NCBI GenBank assembly: GCA_903848465.1
Contig: CAINGK010000160.1
Location: 1 to 64,000, forward strand
Source: an uncultured Verrucomicrobiota bacterium
GTDB taxonomy: Bacteria; Verrucomicrobiota; Verrucomicrobiia; Verrucomicrobiales; Verrucomicrobiaceae
Length of the DNA stretch: 64,000 nt
Direction of reading: 5' to 3'
In this document: positions 1-8,013 of the stretch, piece by piece
Numbering within the stretch: the first letter of the stretch is position 1
How the letters are laid out: each line of letters starts with the position of its first letter
Made by a program: the position numbers and the translations under genes
The notes under the pieces: generated by a model
Database searches by the model: none
What the model saw: the letters and a program-made list of their open reading frames with translations, nothing else
What the model was told of the DNA's origin: nothing

Positions 1-60
1 AACCTGGAAGAGGCCCGGACATTGGAACTCATGAGTCTGCGTGCAGCAGCCAACTTCTGA
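1..60 (+). CDS. C-terminal tail of a group II intron-encoded protein (partial)
   Basis: Only the last 19 codons are inside the window, ending at TGA 58-60 (final residues RAAANF). The tail has no diagnostic domain of its own. It is assigned to an intron-encoded reverse transcriptase/maturase only because a domain V-like RNA motif begins six bases after the stop, as in bacterial introns whose open reading frame runs close to domain V. The gene would extend upstream of the window. It could instead be the end of an unrelated gene. Confidence 0.5.
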   Translation, partial: NLEEARTLELMSLRAAANF

Positions 61-139
61 CTGGAGAGCCGGATGCGGGAGACCTGCCAGTCCGGTTCGG
101 AGGGAGGGGCGGCGTTCATCGCGCCGTTCCTACCCCTAT
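61..139 (+). ncRNA. Group II intron 3' end (domains V and VI)
   Basis: Bases 66-98 fold as a domain V hairpin: GAGCCGGA (66-73) pairs with TCCGGTTC (91-98), the AGC catalytic triad is at 67-69, and a GAGA-type loop caps the distal stem. Bases 102-139 fold as domain VI: CGGCG (110-114) pairs with CGCCG (122-126). An unpaired A at 132 sits seven bases before the predicted 3' end CTAT (136-139), the usual branch-point distance. The 3' exon would begin at about 140. The 5' part of the intron lies outside the window, so class and mobility cannot be judged. Confidence 0.72.
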
Positions 140-334
140 CCCGGGCTGGGCATGCGCGCATCCAGCGCGAAGGTAGGGAGGGCTGTCCTCAGCCCTCCGC
201 GTGAGCGAGATGAACAAGCGAAAAACGACTGGCAGTAGCGGAGCCGGGAGTACCCTACCCGCGTGTATCCACCGCGCCAGACCACGGCGGCTTGAGGACA
301 AGCTGCCCTACCCGCGCTGGGTAAAGCCTGCCTC
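140..334. repeat. Intergenic palindromic repeat region (intron 3' exon)
   Basis: No gene is supported here. The stretch holds inverted repeats: GGAGGGCTG (177-185) pairs exactly with CAGCCCTCC (190-198) across a TCCT loop, and the string CCCTACCCGCG occurs twice (near 252 and 308), with a related GGTAGGG in the opposite sense near 172. Elements of this look recur inside coding sequence elsewhere in the window (17693-17744, 21113-21187). The group II intron appears to have inserted into this repeat cluster. Confidence 0.6.
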
Positions 335-1897
335 TTATGGCTTTGGCTTGGTGAGCATCTCGAAGCTGTCGCTGCGGAAGGGCGTCACGGGCAGACCCTC
401 GGTGCTGTAAAGATTGCACACCGGGTTGTCGGACCAGGCGTAACGAACGGCCACGGGTTTCGCGACGGTCTTGGCGCTGACTTCGACCTTGTCTTTGCCG
501 ACGATTTTCGCCTCGGCCCAGGCCCACTTTTTGTCTTCACCGCAGACCACGAAACCCTTCACTTCGCTGACATCGACCGTGCGCAGGTTGCTGCCGAAGG
601 TGTCGAGCGTGACGGTGGCCTTGCCCTCGGCGAACTCGGCGGATTTGAACTCAGGGCTGCGATAGGGCAGCTTCAGGCCGTAGTCCTTCACCAGCGCCCA
701 GCGGGCCAGGCGTTCGGCCACATCACGCTTGTTCTTCGGGTGAATGTCATTGGCCTCACCGAGGTCGATGATGACGGCCTGGCCGCCGTTTTTGATGGCG
801 TTCTGGGTTTTCGTCTGGCTTTCGCGCAGTTCGGCCCATGAGCTGGCGGTGGCCTGCTCGGCGTCGGTTTTTTCGGCCATGAAGTCCGCCAACTGCACCC
901 AGTAGAAGGAGAAATCGCCCTGCTTCCACTCATTGCGCCAGTTCTGAATCATGAAGGGGAATAGGCTGGCGTATTCATAAGCACGTCCGGCATTGCTTTC
1001 ACCCTGATACCAGATCGCGCCCTTGATGCCATAGCCGATGGTGGGCACCAGTGCGCCGTTGTAGATGTTGGCTGGGCGCTGATTGCCGCTCAGCCAGGCT
1101 GTGGGTGCTCCAGGAGCGCGAACGGTGAAGGGCTTGCCCGCTTTCTTGGCTTCATCCGCCTGCTTTTTCCAGTTGGCGAGATCGGCTTCATATTTGGCCG
1201 TAGCTTCTGGCGAAGTGAGGGAAGCCTCTTTAGCCTTCGTGCCATCCATCAACAGCTTGAAACGCGGGTCTTTGTCGAGTTCCGCGCGGTTCACCCAGGC
1301 CTCACAGGCGCTGCCGCCCCAGGCGTTGTTGATCAACCCCACTGGCACATCCAGCGTGTTGTGCAGCACCCGGCCAAAGAAGAAACCCACGGCGCTGAAG
1401 CCGCCCACGATTCCCGGGGAGCACTCTTTCCACTCGCCCTTGAAATCCTGCTGCGGCTCCTGCGTGCCTACATTCGGCACCGTGATCAGGCGGATGTTGG
1501 GGTACTTCGCGGAGGCGATTTCCAGGTCGGAGTCCCAGCTGGAGCCGACGGTCCACTGCATGTTTGACTGGCCTGAACAGATCCAGACCTCGCCGACGAG
1601 CACGTTTTTCAGTTCCTTGGAGGAGGTGCCTTGGATCGAAACCGTCGCGGGTTTTGCATTCGCAGGCACGGGGTCGAGTTTCACGGTCCATTTGCCATCA
1701 GCACCAGCCTTGGCGGTTTTGGTCTGATCTCCAAATTTCACGGTCACCTCGGTGCCGGGTGCATCCCAGCCCCAGAGCGGATTGGTCTGCTTTTGCTGCA
1801 GCACCATGTTGTCGCCAATGATGGCTGGGAGTTTGAGTTCAGCGCGGGCGGTGAACGCCAGCGCGGCGAGGAGGGTGGTAAGAGAGAGGAGTCTCAT
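335..1897 (-). CDS. Secreted sialate O-acetylesterase family protein
   Basis: A 520-residue SGNH-type esterase expected to remove O-acetyl groups from sialic acids or other sugars outside the cytoplasm. Residues 1-19 form a Sec signal peptide ending ARA. The nucleophile motif GQSNMQ places Ser at about 111. The second conserved block WYQGESN is at 296-302, and the catalytic His lies in DIHPKNK near 386. Length is normal for the family. It is divergent from a paralog starting at 2026; the 128-base gap must hold both promoters. The substrate cannot be read from sequence, and plant or algal acetylated polysaccharides are equally possible. Confidence 0.9.
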   Translation of the reverse strand: MRLLSLTTLLAALAFTARAELKLPAIIGDNMVLQQKQTNPLWGWDAPGTEVTVKFGDQTKTAKAGADGKWTVKLDPVPANAKPATVSIQGTSSKELKNVLVGEVWICSGQSNMQWTVGSSWDSDLEIASAKYPNIRLITVPNVGTQEPQQDFKGEWKECSPGIVGGFSAVGFFFGRVLHNTLDVPVGLINNAWGGSACEAWVNRAELDKDPRFKLLMDGTKAKEASLTSPEATAKYEADLANWKKQADEAKKAGKPFTVRAPGAPTAWLSGNQRPANIYNGALVPTIGYGIKGAIWYQGESNAGRAYEYASLFPFMIQNWRNEWKQGDFSFYWVQLADFMAEKTDAEQATASSWAELRESQTKTQNAIKNGGQAVIIDLGEANDIHPKNKRDVAERLARWALVKDYGLKLPYRSPEFKSAEFAEGKATVTLDTFGSNLRTVDVSEVKGFVVCGEDKKWAWAEAKIVGKDKVEVSAKTVAKPVAVRYAWSDNPVCNLYSTEGLPVTPFRSDSFEMLTKPKP

Positions 1898-2025
1898 GGA
1901 TGGGTAAAAAACAGGACGAAAGAAACGCAGCCAAAGGCGGGGTTTTCAAAATCTTTTCATGCCGCCTCTATTGAGGCAATGCGCGGGGTTGCTGCGGCGT
2001 TAGAGGCAGCCACTCCTCACACATC

Positions 2026-3591
2026 ATGTCCTGCCGCATCCCAACTCTCATCGCCGCCGTTTCTGCGGCGTTCGTCAGCACCCCGCACGCGGAGGTGAAG
2101 CTGCCGACGGTCATCTCGGATCACATGGTGCTGCAACGCGAGATGTCTGCACCCATTTGGGGCACGGCGGCAGCGGGGGAGGAAGTTTCAGTCTCCATTG
2201 CCGGCCAGACACAGAAGACAGCAGCGGGTGCGGATGGAAAATGGGCCGTGCGACTGGCCCCCTTGCAGGTCGCTGAAGGATTGACTCTCACCATCCAGGG
2301 AACGAACAAGATCGAGGTGAAGGATGTGATGGTGGGCGAGGTGTGGCTCGGCTCGGGACAGTCCAACATGGCCGGACCGGTGCGCAGCTTCAAAGGCGCT
2401 GACCCAGGCCTGCAACAGACACTCGCCGCCGCGCCGTATCCGAAGATCCGCCTGCTGCGCTCGGGATTGAAAGGATGGGTGGAGGCGACTCCGGTGAATG
2501 TCGATTCATTCTCTGCGATCCTGTTTGCCTTTGGCTCGCGGTTGCAATCGGAGCTCAATGTGCCGGTGGGTTTGATCGTCGGCGCCGTAGGTGGCACGCC
2601 GTCCGGCTACTGGCTGACGGAAGAGATGTACCGCAGCGATGAAGCCTGCCAGGCGCAGGTGAAGGAATTTGCCAGAACGTATGACTTTGCCGCCGCGATG
2701 AAGGCGTATGAACGCTACATGACGGCCTGGAAGGCCAGCGCGGAAAAGGCGAAACAAGATGGCAAACCTGTGGGCCGCGAGCCCGCTGTGCCCAAGCAAC
2801 CGGGTGAATGCATGGGAGAGATCGGCCATCTCTATGTCGCGCATGTGCAACCGTATGTGCCGTATGCGATTCGCGGGGTGCTGTGGGATCAAGGCGAAGG
2901 CGGCACTGGCATCACCGGGGTGGATCAATTTCATGCCATGGGGGCTCTCATCCAAGGCTGGCGCAAGGCATGGCAGCAGGACTTCCCCTTCATCTATGTG
3001 CAGAAGCCCAGCGGTGGTGGCACCGCGTGGGACCTGACGAATCCGACCACGCAGAACGCCAGCGCCTTTACCGCACCGCCTGCCGATGTACCGCGCGATG
3101 CCGATGGCGTGGCCCGCGAAGTGCATGTCAAAATTCAGCAGCACCCAAGGACGGCGATGGTCATCAGCACGGATCTCGGCGGCATGACCCACCCGACCAA
3201 CAAGTCCGGCTATGGCGAACGCGCAAAGCAGGTGGCGCTGGGTTTTGTGTATGGGCAGAAAATCGAATATAGCGGGCCGCTGTATGCGTCGCATGAGATC
3301 GAAAGCAGCAAGGTGCGGGTCAAGTTCACCCATGTCGGCCAGGGACTCGCGGCACGGCACAGTGACAGGCTGCAGGGCTTCATGATTGCCGGTGCTGATC
3401 AAAAGTTCGTCTGGGCCGAGGCGGTCATTGATGGCGACAGCGTCTTGGTTTCCAGCCCTGCCGTCACTGCACCTGTAGCTGTTCGTTATGCGTGGTCCAG
3501 CAATGCTCCATGGGCCAATTTGTTCAATACAGACGGCCTGCCAGCACAGACCTTCCGCACGGATGACTGGGCCAACCATGCACGTCGATGA
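2026..3591 (+). CDS. Secreted sialate O-acetylesterase family protein (divergent paralog)
   Basis: A 521-residue paralog of the minus-strand esterase at 335-1897, with a signal peptide (about residues 1-22, ending PHA). The Ser motif GSGQSNMAG (Ser 113) and the His motif MTHPTNK (His 389) are present. The central block reads WDQGEGG (287-293) where the neighbour has WYQGESN, so the oxyanion/substrate region differs and specificity may have shifted. Its stop overlaps the next start in an ATGA, so the two are translationally coupled. Catalytic activity is likely but not certain given the altered block. Confidence 0.87.
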   Translation: MSCRIPTLIAAVSAAFVSTPHAEVKLPTVISDHMVLQREMSAPIWGTAAAGEEVSVSIAGQTQKTAAGADGKWAVRLAPLQVAEGLTLTIQGTNKIEVKDVMVGEVWLGSGQSNMAGPVRSFKGADPGLQQTLAAAPYPKIRLLRSGLKGWVEATPVNVDSFSAILFAFGSRLQSELNVPVGLIVGAVGGTPSGYWLTEEMYRSDEACQAQVKEFARTYDFAAAMKAYERYMTAWKASAEKAKQDGKPVGREPAVPKQPGECMGEIGHLYVAHVQPYVPYAIRGVLWDQGEGGTGITGVDQFHAMGALIQGWRKAWQQDFPFIYVQKPSGGGTAWDLTNPTTQNASAFTAPPADVPRDADGVAREVHVKIQQHPRTAMVISTDLGGMTHPTNKSGYGERAKQVALGFVYGQKIEYSGPLYASHEIESSKVRVKFTHVGQGLAARHSDRLQGFMIAGADQKFVWAEAVIDGDSVLVSSPAVTAPVAVRYAWSSNAPWANLFNTDGLPAQTFRTDDWANHARR

Positions 3592-4781
3592 AAGCCCTTT
3601 TTCTCGCAGCCGCATTTGCAACGCTCAGCCACCTTCGGGCGGCAGAGGAAATGATCGTCGAAAAACTCTCCGGCCCTGTCAGTGCTGCCGAAGTACAGGC
3701 ATTCAAGAACTTCATGCGCACCGTGCCTGTGCCGAAGGACAACCTGCGCAATGCGATGGTGTATGGCTCCGGCGGTACCTCTGTGGAGTCCTTGGGCCGC
3801 ATGTTCGAAATCTCGGGTGATCGTGAGCTACTCGACCTTATGCTGCGCTTCACCGACGCCATGCTCGCCGCACGCAATGACCCCAAGACCGGCGTGATCG
3901 TGTGGACTGGCGAACGCGAGCCCGTGTGGCCCAATGCGGTGCCTCAAAAGGACAAGCTTGCTTATGCCGGCACGGAGACGGGAGATGTCATCGGCCACAT
4001 TGCGTACGCTGCGCGACTCATTTTGCAGAACAAGCCACTCGCTGGAGAGAAAGCGCCGGATGGCGGGATCTATCGCGAGCGTGCATTGCGCTATGTAAGC
4101 GAGCTGGATCACAGCATCGACTTCTTCATCCTCAAGTGGTTCGTGCGTCCTGACAGTCTGCGCTTTTTCACGCCGGACTCACTGGCCTACGATGCAGCCA
4201 CACGTCCCGGCAGCAGCGGTTTGCCCGTGCCATGGAATCAGCAGACGATGCTCAACAACGGCTTTATTCGCCTCGCTGAATGCCATGCCTTGCTCGGCGA
4301 TGATCCTGAGCGAGTGAAACGTTATGAGGCCATCGTGCAGGCTTCGGTGGGCTGGTTCTTTGAGAAGGCGCAGCGCATCACGGTGAACGGTCATGAGTGC
4401 TACCGCTGGACCTACGCCGCCGAGGAGTCCATGAAGCACCTGGAAGACACCGCGCACGGCGGCTATGACGTCGGCGGACTCTGCCGCGCTTATGCGAGCG
4501 GTCGTTATGGCATCAAGGCGGAGATGCTGCGGCCTTTTGCGAACACCGTTCTCTACATCATGGCCCGTCCGGGCAACACCTTCACCGGGCGCACGGATGG
4601 CGAGAGTGCTGGCAAACGCCCGCCCGGAACGATTCGCGGGAACTGGATCGATCTTTGTGAGTTCGCGCCCGAGTTGTTGCCCATCTTGTATGAAGCCAAT
4701 CGTGGCCGCATCAAAGGCAGTCCGGATACTGCGGCGAATCTGCTGTGGGTCCGGCAGCGACTGGCGGGTGTACAGAAGTAA
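3588..4781 (+). CDS. Secreted protein, possible (alpha/alpha) barrel glycosidase
   Basis: 397 residues with a signal peptide (about 1-18, ending LRA). The mature part is helical with repeated Trp/Tyr-rich stretches and His/Asp/Glu-rich turns such as TAHGGYDVGG and YRWTYAAEE. This resembles six-hairpin glycosidase or polysaccharide-lyase-like proteins common in Verrucomicrobiota. No catalytic motif can be assigned. The ATGA overlap with the upstream esterase implies co-expression, consistent with a role in deacetylating and then cutting a polysaccharide. Family identity is a guess from overall character. Confidence 0.55.
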   Translation: MKALFLAAAFATLSHLRAAEEMIVEKLSGPVSAAEVQAFKNFMRTVPVPKDNLRNAMVYGSGGTSVESLGRMFEISGDRELLDLMLRFTDAMLAARNDPKTGVIVWTGEREPVWPNAVPQKDKLAYAGTETGDVIGHIAYAARLILQNKPLAGEKAPDGGIYRERALRYVSELDHSIDFFILKWFVRPDSLRFFTPDSLAYDAATRPGSSGLPVPWNQQTMLNNGFIRLAECHALLGDDPERVKRYEAIVQASVGWFFEKAQRITVNGHECYRWTYAAEESMKHLEDTAHGGYDVGGLCRAYASGRYGIKAEMLRPFANTVLYIMARPGNTFTGRTDGESAGKRPPGTIRGNWIDLCEFAPELLPILYEANRGRIKGSPDTAANLLWVRQRLAGVQK

Positions 4782-4833
4782 GTCAGCGCTTGAAACGGGG
4801 GCACTTCCATCCCATTTGCAGACCACAATTTTG

Positions 4834-5529
4834 ATGACTGAAAATGCTCCGCCAGAATCAGACAGCTTCCTCTCGAAGAGTGTCAGCAAGTCCGTGAAAA
4901 CGGGCCATGGCATCAAGATCGGCATCTTTGCCGGCATTCATGGCGATGAAGAGGCGGGCACGCTCGCCACGCATGAACTCATCGCTTGGGCCGCCGAACG
5001 GCCAGAGGAACTGCACGACTACGAGCTGCATTTCTTCCCAATCTGCAACCCCTCGGGCCGCACACTCGGCACACGGCACAGTCATAGCGGTCTCGACCTC
5101 AACCGCGAGTTTTGGTTTGGCTCCACCGAGCCCGAAGTCGTCTATCTGGAAAGCGAACTGCGCCGTGAGCGCTACGACGGCATCATCTCGCTGCATTCCG
5201 ATGATACCTCCGACGGCTGCTACGGCTTTGTCAGCGGCGCGCTGCTCAGCGAGCATCTGCTGGAACCCGCGCTGCAAGCTGCGAGTGAGTTTTTGCCGCG
5301 CAATGAACAGCACATCATCGACGGCTTCCTCGCCTCACGCGGCATCATCAAAGAAGGCTACCTCGGCATCCTCAGCGCGCCGCCAGAGCAGCGACCGCAT
5401 GCGCTGGAGATCGTGTTCGAAACTCCAGCACTCGCTCCGATGGACGCGCAGGTGAAAGCGACGGTGGCAGCGGTGAAGCGGATTCTCGTGGAGTATCGGG
5501 AGTTGCAGGCGTATGCGGCGAACTTGTAG
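4834..5529 (+). CDS. M14-like zinc carboxypeptidase / AspA-AstE family protein
   Basis: 231 residues from the ATG at 4834. The longer open frame upstream overlaps the previous gene and is not used. Zinc-site motifs are present: GIHGDEEAG (His 36, Glu 39), NPSGR and LDLNRE (Asn-Arg 90-91), and SLHSDD (His 121). These are the features of the M14 carboxypeptidase and succinylglutamate desuccinylase/aspartoacylase fold. There is no signal peptide, so it is probably cytoplasmic, acting on short peptides or N-acylated amino acids. It is shorter than classical M14 enzymes, which favours the AspA/AstE-like group. Confidence 0.78.
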   Translation: MTENAPPESDSFLSKSVSKSVKTGHGIKIGIFAGIHGDEEAGTLATHELIAWAAERPEELHDYELHFFPICNPSGRTLGTRHSHSGLDLNREFWFGSTEPEVVYLESELRRERYDGIISLHSDDTSDGCYGFVSGALLSEHLLEPALQAASEFLPRNEQHIIDGFLASRGIIKEGYLGILSAPPEQRPHALEIVFETPALAPMDAQVKATVAAVKRILVEYRELQAYAANL

Positions 5530-5562
5530 CCACCATCAAACATGATCGAGTGAGGAAAAAAC

Positions 5563-6117
5563 ATGGCCATCTGGAACTATAGAGCCGAACTGATACCACG
5601 AGCGTGGATCATCAGGGAATACGGTGGAATTCCACCCGTGCTCGATCAAGAGGAGTCGCTTGACGTGGCACTTGACCGCAATCCAAATTTGCTCAATGAA
5701 GTTCAGGCTTCGCGATGGGAGGGTATGTACTGCCCTAGCGACTTCATATTACGTGCGGAGGCGATCTTGCCCGCAACAAAGAAGACAAATTCCTTCGTGT
5801 GTTGCGGCAGTCCGGGCAGCCACCGAATTGAACTTTGGATTCAAGACGCGTTGCCCGATCTCTTGGAAATTAAGCTCGATCTCCGCCAACCAAACTTAGA
5901 GCTTTTCGAACGCATCGTCGAATACGCACATTATCTGGATGCACTGATTGTGCCTGACGACAGATATACGGCTGTTCACTCCAGCATGGAAAGCTTGCTC
6001 GCCGACCTTCTGTTATCGCGCGCATACAAGTTTTGTAAGGATCCTCATGGATGGCTTGCCGAGTTCGCCGCACAGAACGAGGCAAAGACTCACAAGAACA
6101 CGAAAGGTGACGGCTAA
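5563..6117 (+). CDS. Hypothetical protein
   Basis: 184 residues starting at ATG 5563, preceded by a purine-rich GTGAGGAAAAA. No domain recognised. It has no signal peptide or membrane segment, is rich in aromatic and acidic residues, and includes paired cysteines (VCCG). Base composition is visibly more AT-rich than the flanking genes and uses codons such as TTA and ATA that neighbours avoid, suggesting recent acquisition. The one-off, globular character would fit a toxin-immunity or similar accessory protein, but nothing in the sequence proves this. Confidence 0.65.
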   Translation: MAIWNYRAELIPRAWIIREYGGIPPVLDQEESLDVALDRNPNLLNEVQASRWEGMYCPSDFILRAEAILPATKKTNSFVCCGSPGSHRIELWIQDALPDLLEIKLDLRQPNLELFERIVEYAHYLDALIVPDDRYTAVHSSMESLLADLLLSRAYKFCKDPHGWLAEFAAQNEAKTHKNTKGDG

Positions 6118-6138
6118 CCCGCTTGGAGTTGGAATGGC

Positions 6139-7296
6139 TCACCTCCCCCGTTTCACCCTCAGCAACTTCTCTCCCGCCGCATTCAGCGTCTCCACCTGCT
6201 TCGCGTAGTGAAAGCGGATGAAGCGGTGTTCGGGTTCGCGGAAGAAGCTGGAGCCGGGGACACCGGCGACGCCGACTTCGCGGACGAACCATTCGGCGGC
6301 TTCGGTGTCGGTGGGGAAGCCGAGGGAAGAGATGTCCATGAGGACGTAGTAAGCGCCGTGGGGTTCGGTGAAGGGCAGGCCGGTGGCGCGGAGGTGATTG
6401 AGGAAGACGTCGCGCTTCTCGGTGTAGAGATCGCGCAGGCCGTGGTAGTAGCTGTCAGGCAGTTCCAGACCGGCGACGGCGGCCTCCTGCAGAGGCGCGG
6501 CGGCACCGACGGTGAGGAAGTCGTGCACCTTGCGCGCCTGCGCGATGATGTGGGGCGCGGCCTGTACATAGCCGAGACGCCAGCCGGTAATGGAGTAGGT
6601 TTTGGAGAGTGAGTTGCAGACGATCACCCGCTCAGCAGCGCCGGGAAGCGAGTGCATGTACACGTGCTCATGCGGGGCATAGACGATGTGCTCGTAGGGC
6701 TCGTCGGTGATGACGAAGGCATCGTGCTTTTCGGCGAGATCGAGGATCATCTGCAACTCGGCGCGGGTGAAGACTTTGCCGGTGGGGTTGGACGGATTGC
6801 AAACGATGATGGCCTTCGCCCCTTGGGCAAAGGCGCGCGCGAGTTCATCGGGATCAAAGCCAAACTGCGGCGGGCGCAGCGGGACGTAGATGGGCTCGGC
6901 ACCGGAGAGGATGGCGTCTGCGGCGTAGTTTTCGTAGAAAGGGGAGAAGACGATGACTTTATCCCCCGGCTCGCAGCAGGTCATCATGGCGCACATCATG
7001 GCTTCCGTACTGCCGCAGGTGACGACGAGGTTTTGATCGGGATCGACGGAGGTGCCGGAGAAGTGCGTGATCTTTTTGGCGAGCGCCTGGCGGAAGCGCG
7101 GCGCACCCCAGGTCACGGCATACTGATGAAACGGGCCACGCGTGGCGCGCTCCAGTGCGGCCAGCAGTTCCTCCGGCGGATTGAAGTCGGGAAAGCCCTG
7201 GGAAAGATTGATCGCGCCATGCTGATTGGAGAGGCGCGTCATGGCGCGAATGACGGATTCGGTGAAGGCGTGGAGGCGGCGGGAAGTTGCAGGCAT
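6139..7296 (-). CDS. Class I/II PLP-dependent aminotransferase
   Basis: 385 residues from ATG 7296; a longer frame upstream runs into the divergent gene and is rejected. Fold-type I aminotransferase of the kynurenine/methionine aminotransferase branch. The N-terminal block INLSQGFPDFNPP is characteristic. NPSNPTGK lies at 167-174, TDEPYEHI near 198, and the PLP lysine in SLSKTYSITG at Lys 232. It is cytoplasmic. The likely reaction is transamination of an aromatic or sulfur amino acid with a 2-oxo acid; cysteine-conjugate beta-lyase side activity is common in this branch. It is divergent from the DUF1080 gene at 7350. Confidence 0.9.
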   Translation of the reverse strand: MPATSRRLHAFTESVIRAMTRLSNQHGAINLSQGFPDFNPPEELLAALERATRGPFHQYAVTWGAPRFRQALAKKITHFSGTSVDPDQNLVVTCGSTEAMMCAMMTCCEPGDKVIVFSPFYENYAADAILSGAEPIYVPLRPPQFGFDPDELARAFAQGAKAIIVCNPSNPTGKVFTRAELQMILDLAEKHDAFVITDEPYEHIVYAPHEHVYMHSLPGAAERVIVCNSLSKTYSITGWRLGYVQAAPHIIAQARKVHDFLTVGAAAPLQEAAVAGLELPDSYYHGLRDLYTEKRDVFLNHLRATGLPFTEPHGAYYVLMDISSLGFPTDTEAAEWFVREVGVAGVPGSSFFREPEHRFIRFHYAKQVETLNAAGEKLLRVKRGR

Positions 7297-7349
7297 CCTT
7301 GCGATTTGGGCGAGAAGCCGCCAACGTGCAACCAACCAATCCGCCACAC

Positions 7350-8000
7350 ATGCTCCGCCGCATTCTACTGCTTGCCCTACTGCTCCCAGCACCATTCCTG
7401 CACGCCGCCGAGGAGTGGCAGTCCCTGTTCAATACCTGGGATCTGACCGGCTGGCGGGCCAACGTCCTGCCGGAATCTTTCACCGTCGTTAACGGCACCA
7501 TCCGGGCACAGGCCATCAAACCCAGCGCCCATCTCTTTTATGTGGGTAGTATGAAAACCGGTTTCATGCGCTTCAAGAACTTCATCTTGGAAGCCACCTG
7601 CCGCAGCGAGCCGAATTCCAACTCCGGCATCTTCATTCATACGAACATGACCACGCGGGACAGCAAGCTGCATCTTGCCAAGGGCTATGAAATCCAACTC
7701 AACAGCTCCACCAAAGAAGGGCGCAAGACCGGCAGCCTGTATGCGGTGGTGGATCTCAGTCAATCGCCCGTCAATGAAAGCCAGTGGTTTCGCATCCGCG
7801 TCACCGTGAACGGCAAGCACATCATGATTCATCTCAATGACAAGCCGGTGGTGGACTACACCGAGCCGGACAACGTCACGCGCCCGCCCGAACGTGCCGG
7901 ACGCTTGATCGATCCGCAGGGCGGCGGCATCGCCCTGCAGGCGCATGATCCGGGGAGCGTTTTCTACTTCAAAGACATCCGCATCAAGCGCTTACCGTGA
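7350..8000 (+). CDS. Secreted DUF1080 (3-keto-disaccharide hydrolase-like) protein
   Basis: 216 residues from ATG 7350 with a Leu-rich signal peptide (about 1-19, ending LHA). The mature protein opens with WQSLFNTWDLTGW, the hallmark start of the DUF1080 concanavalin-like jelly roll, and contains SNSGIFIHT and the C-terminal GGGIALQAHDPGS. Members tested elsewhere cleave 3-keto-glycosides; others may only bind sugars. The length matches a single domain. The following gene is 13 bases away but functionally unrelated. Confidence 0.85.
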   Translation: MLRRILLLALLLPAPFLHAAEEWQSLFNTWDLTGWRANVLPESFTVVNGTIRAQAIKPSAHLFYVGSMKTGFMRFKNFILEATCRSEPNSNSGIFIHTNMTTRDSKLHLAKGYEIQLNSSTKEGRKTGSLYAVVDLSQSPVNESQWFRIRVTVNGKHIMIHLNDKPVVDYTEPDNVTRPPERAGRLIDPQGGGIALQAHDPGSVFYFKDIRIKRLP

Positions 8001-8013
8001 AATCTCGTTGATC

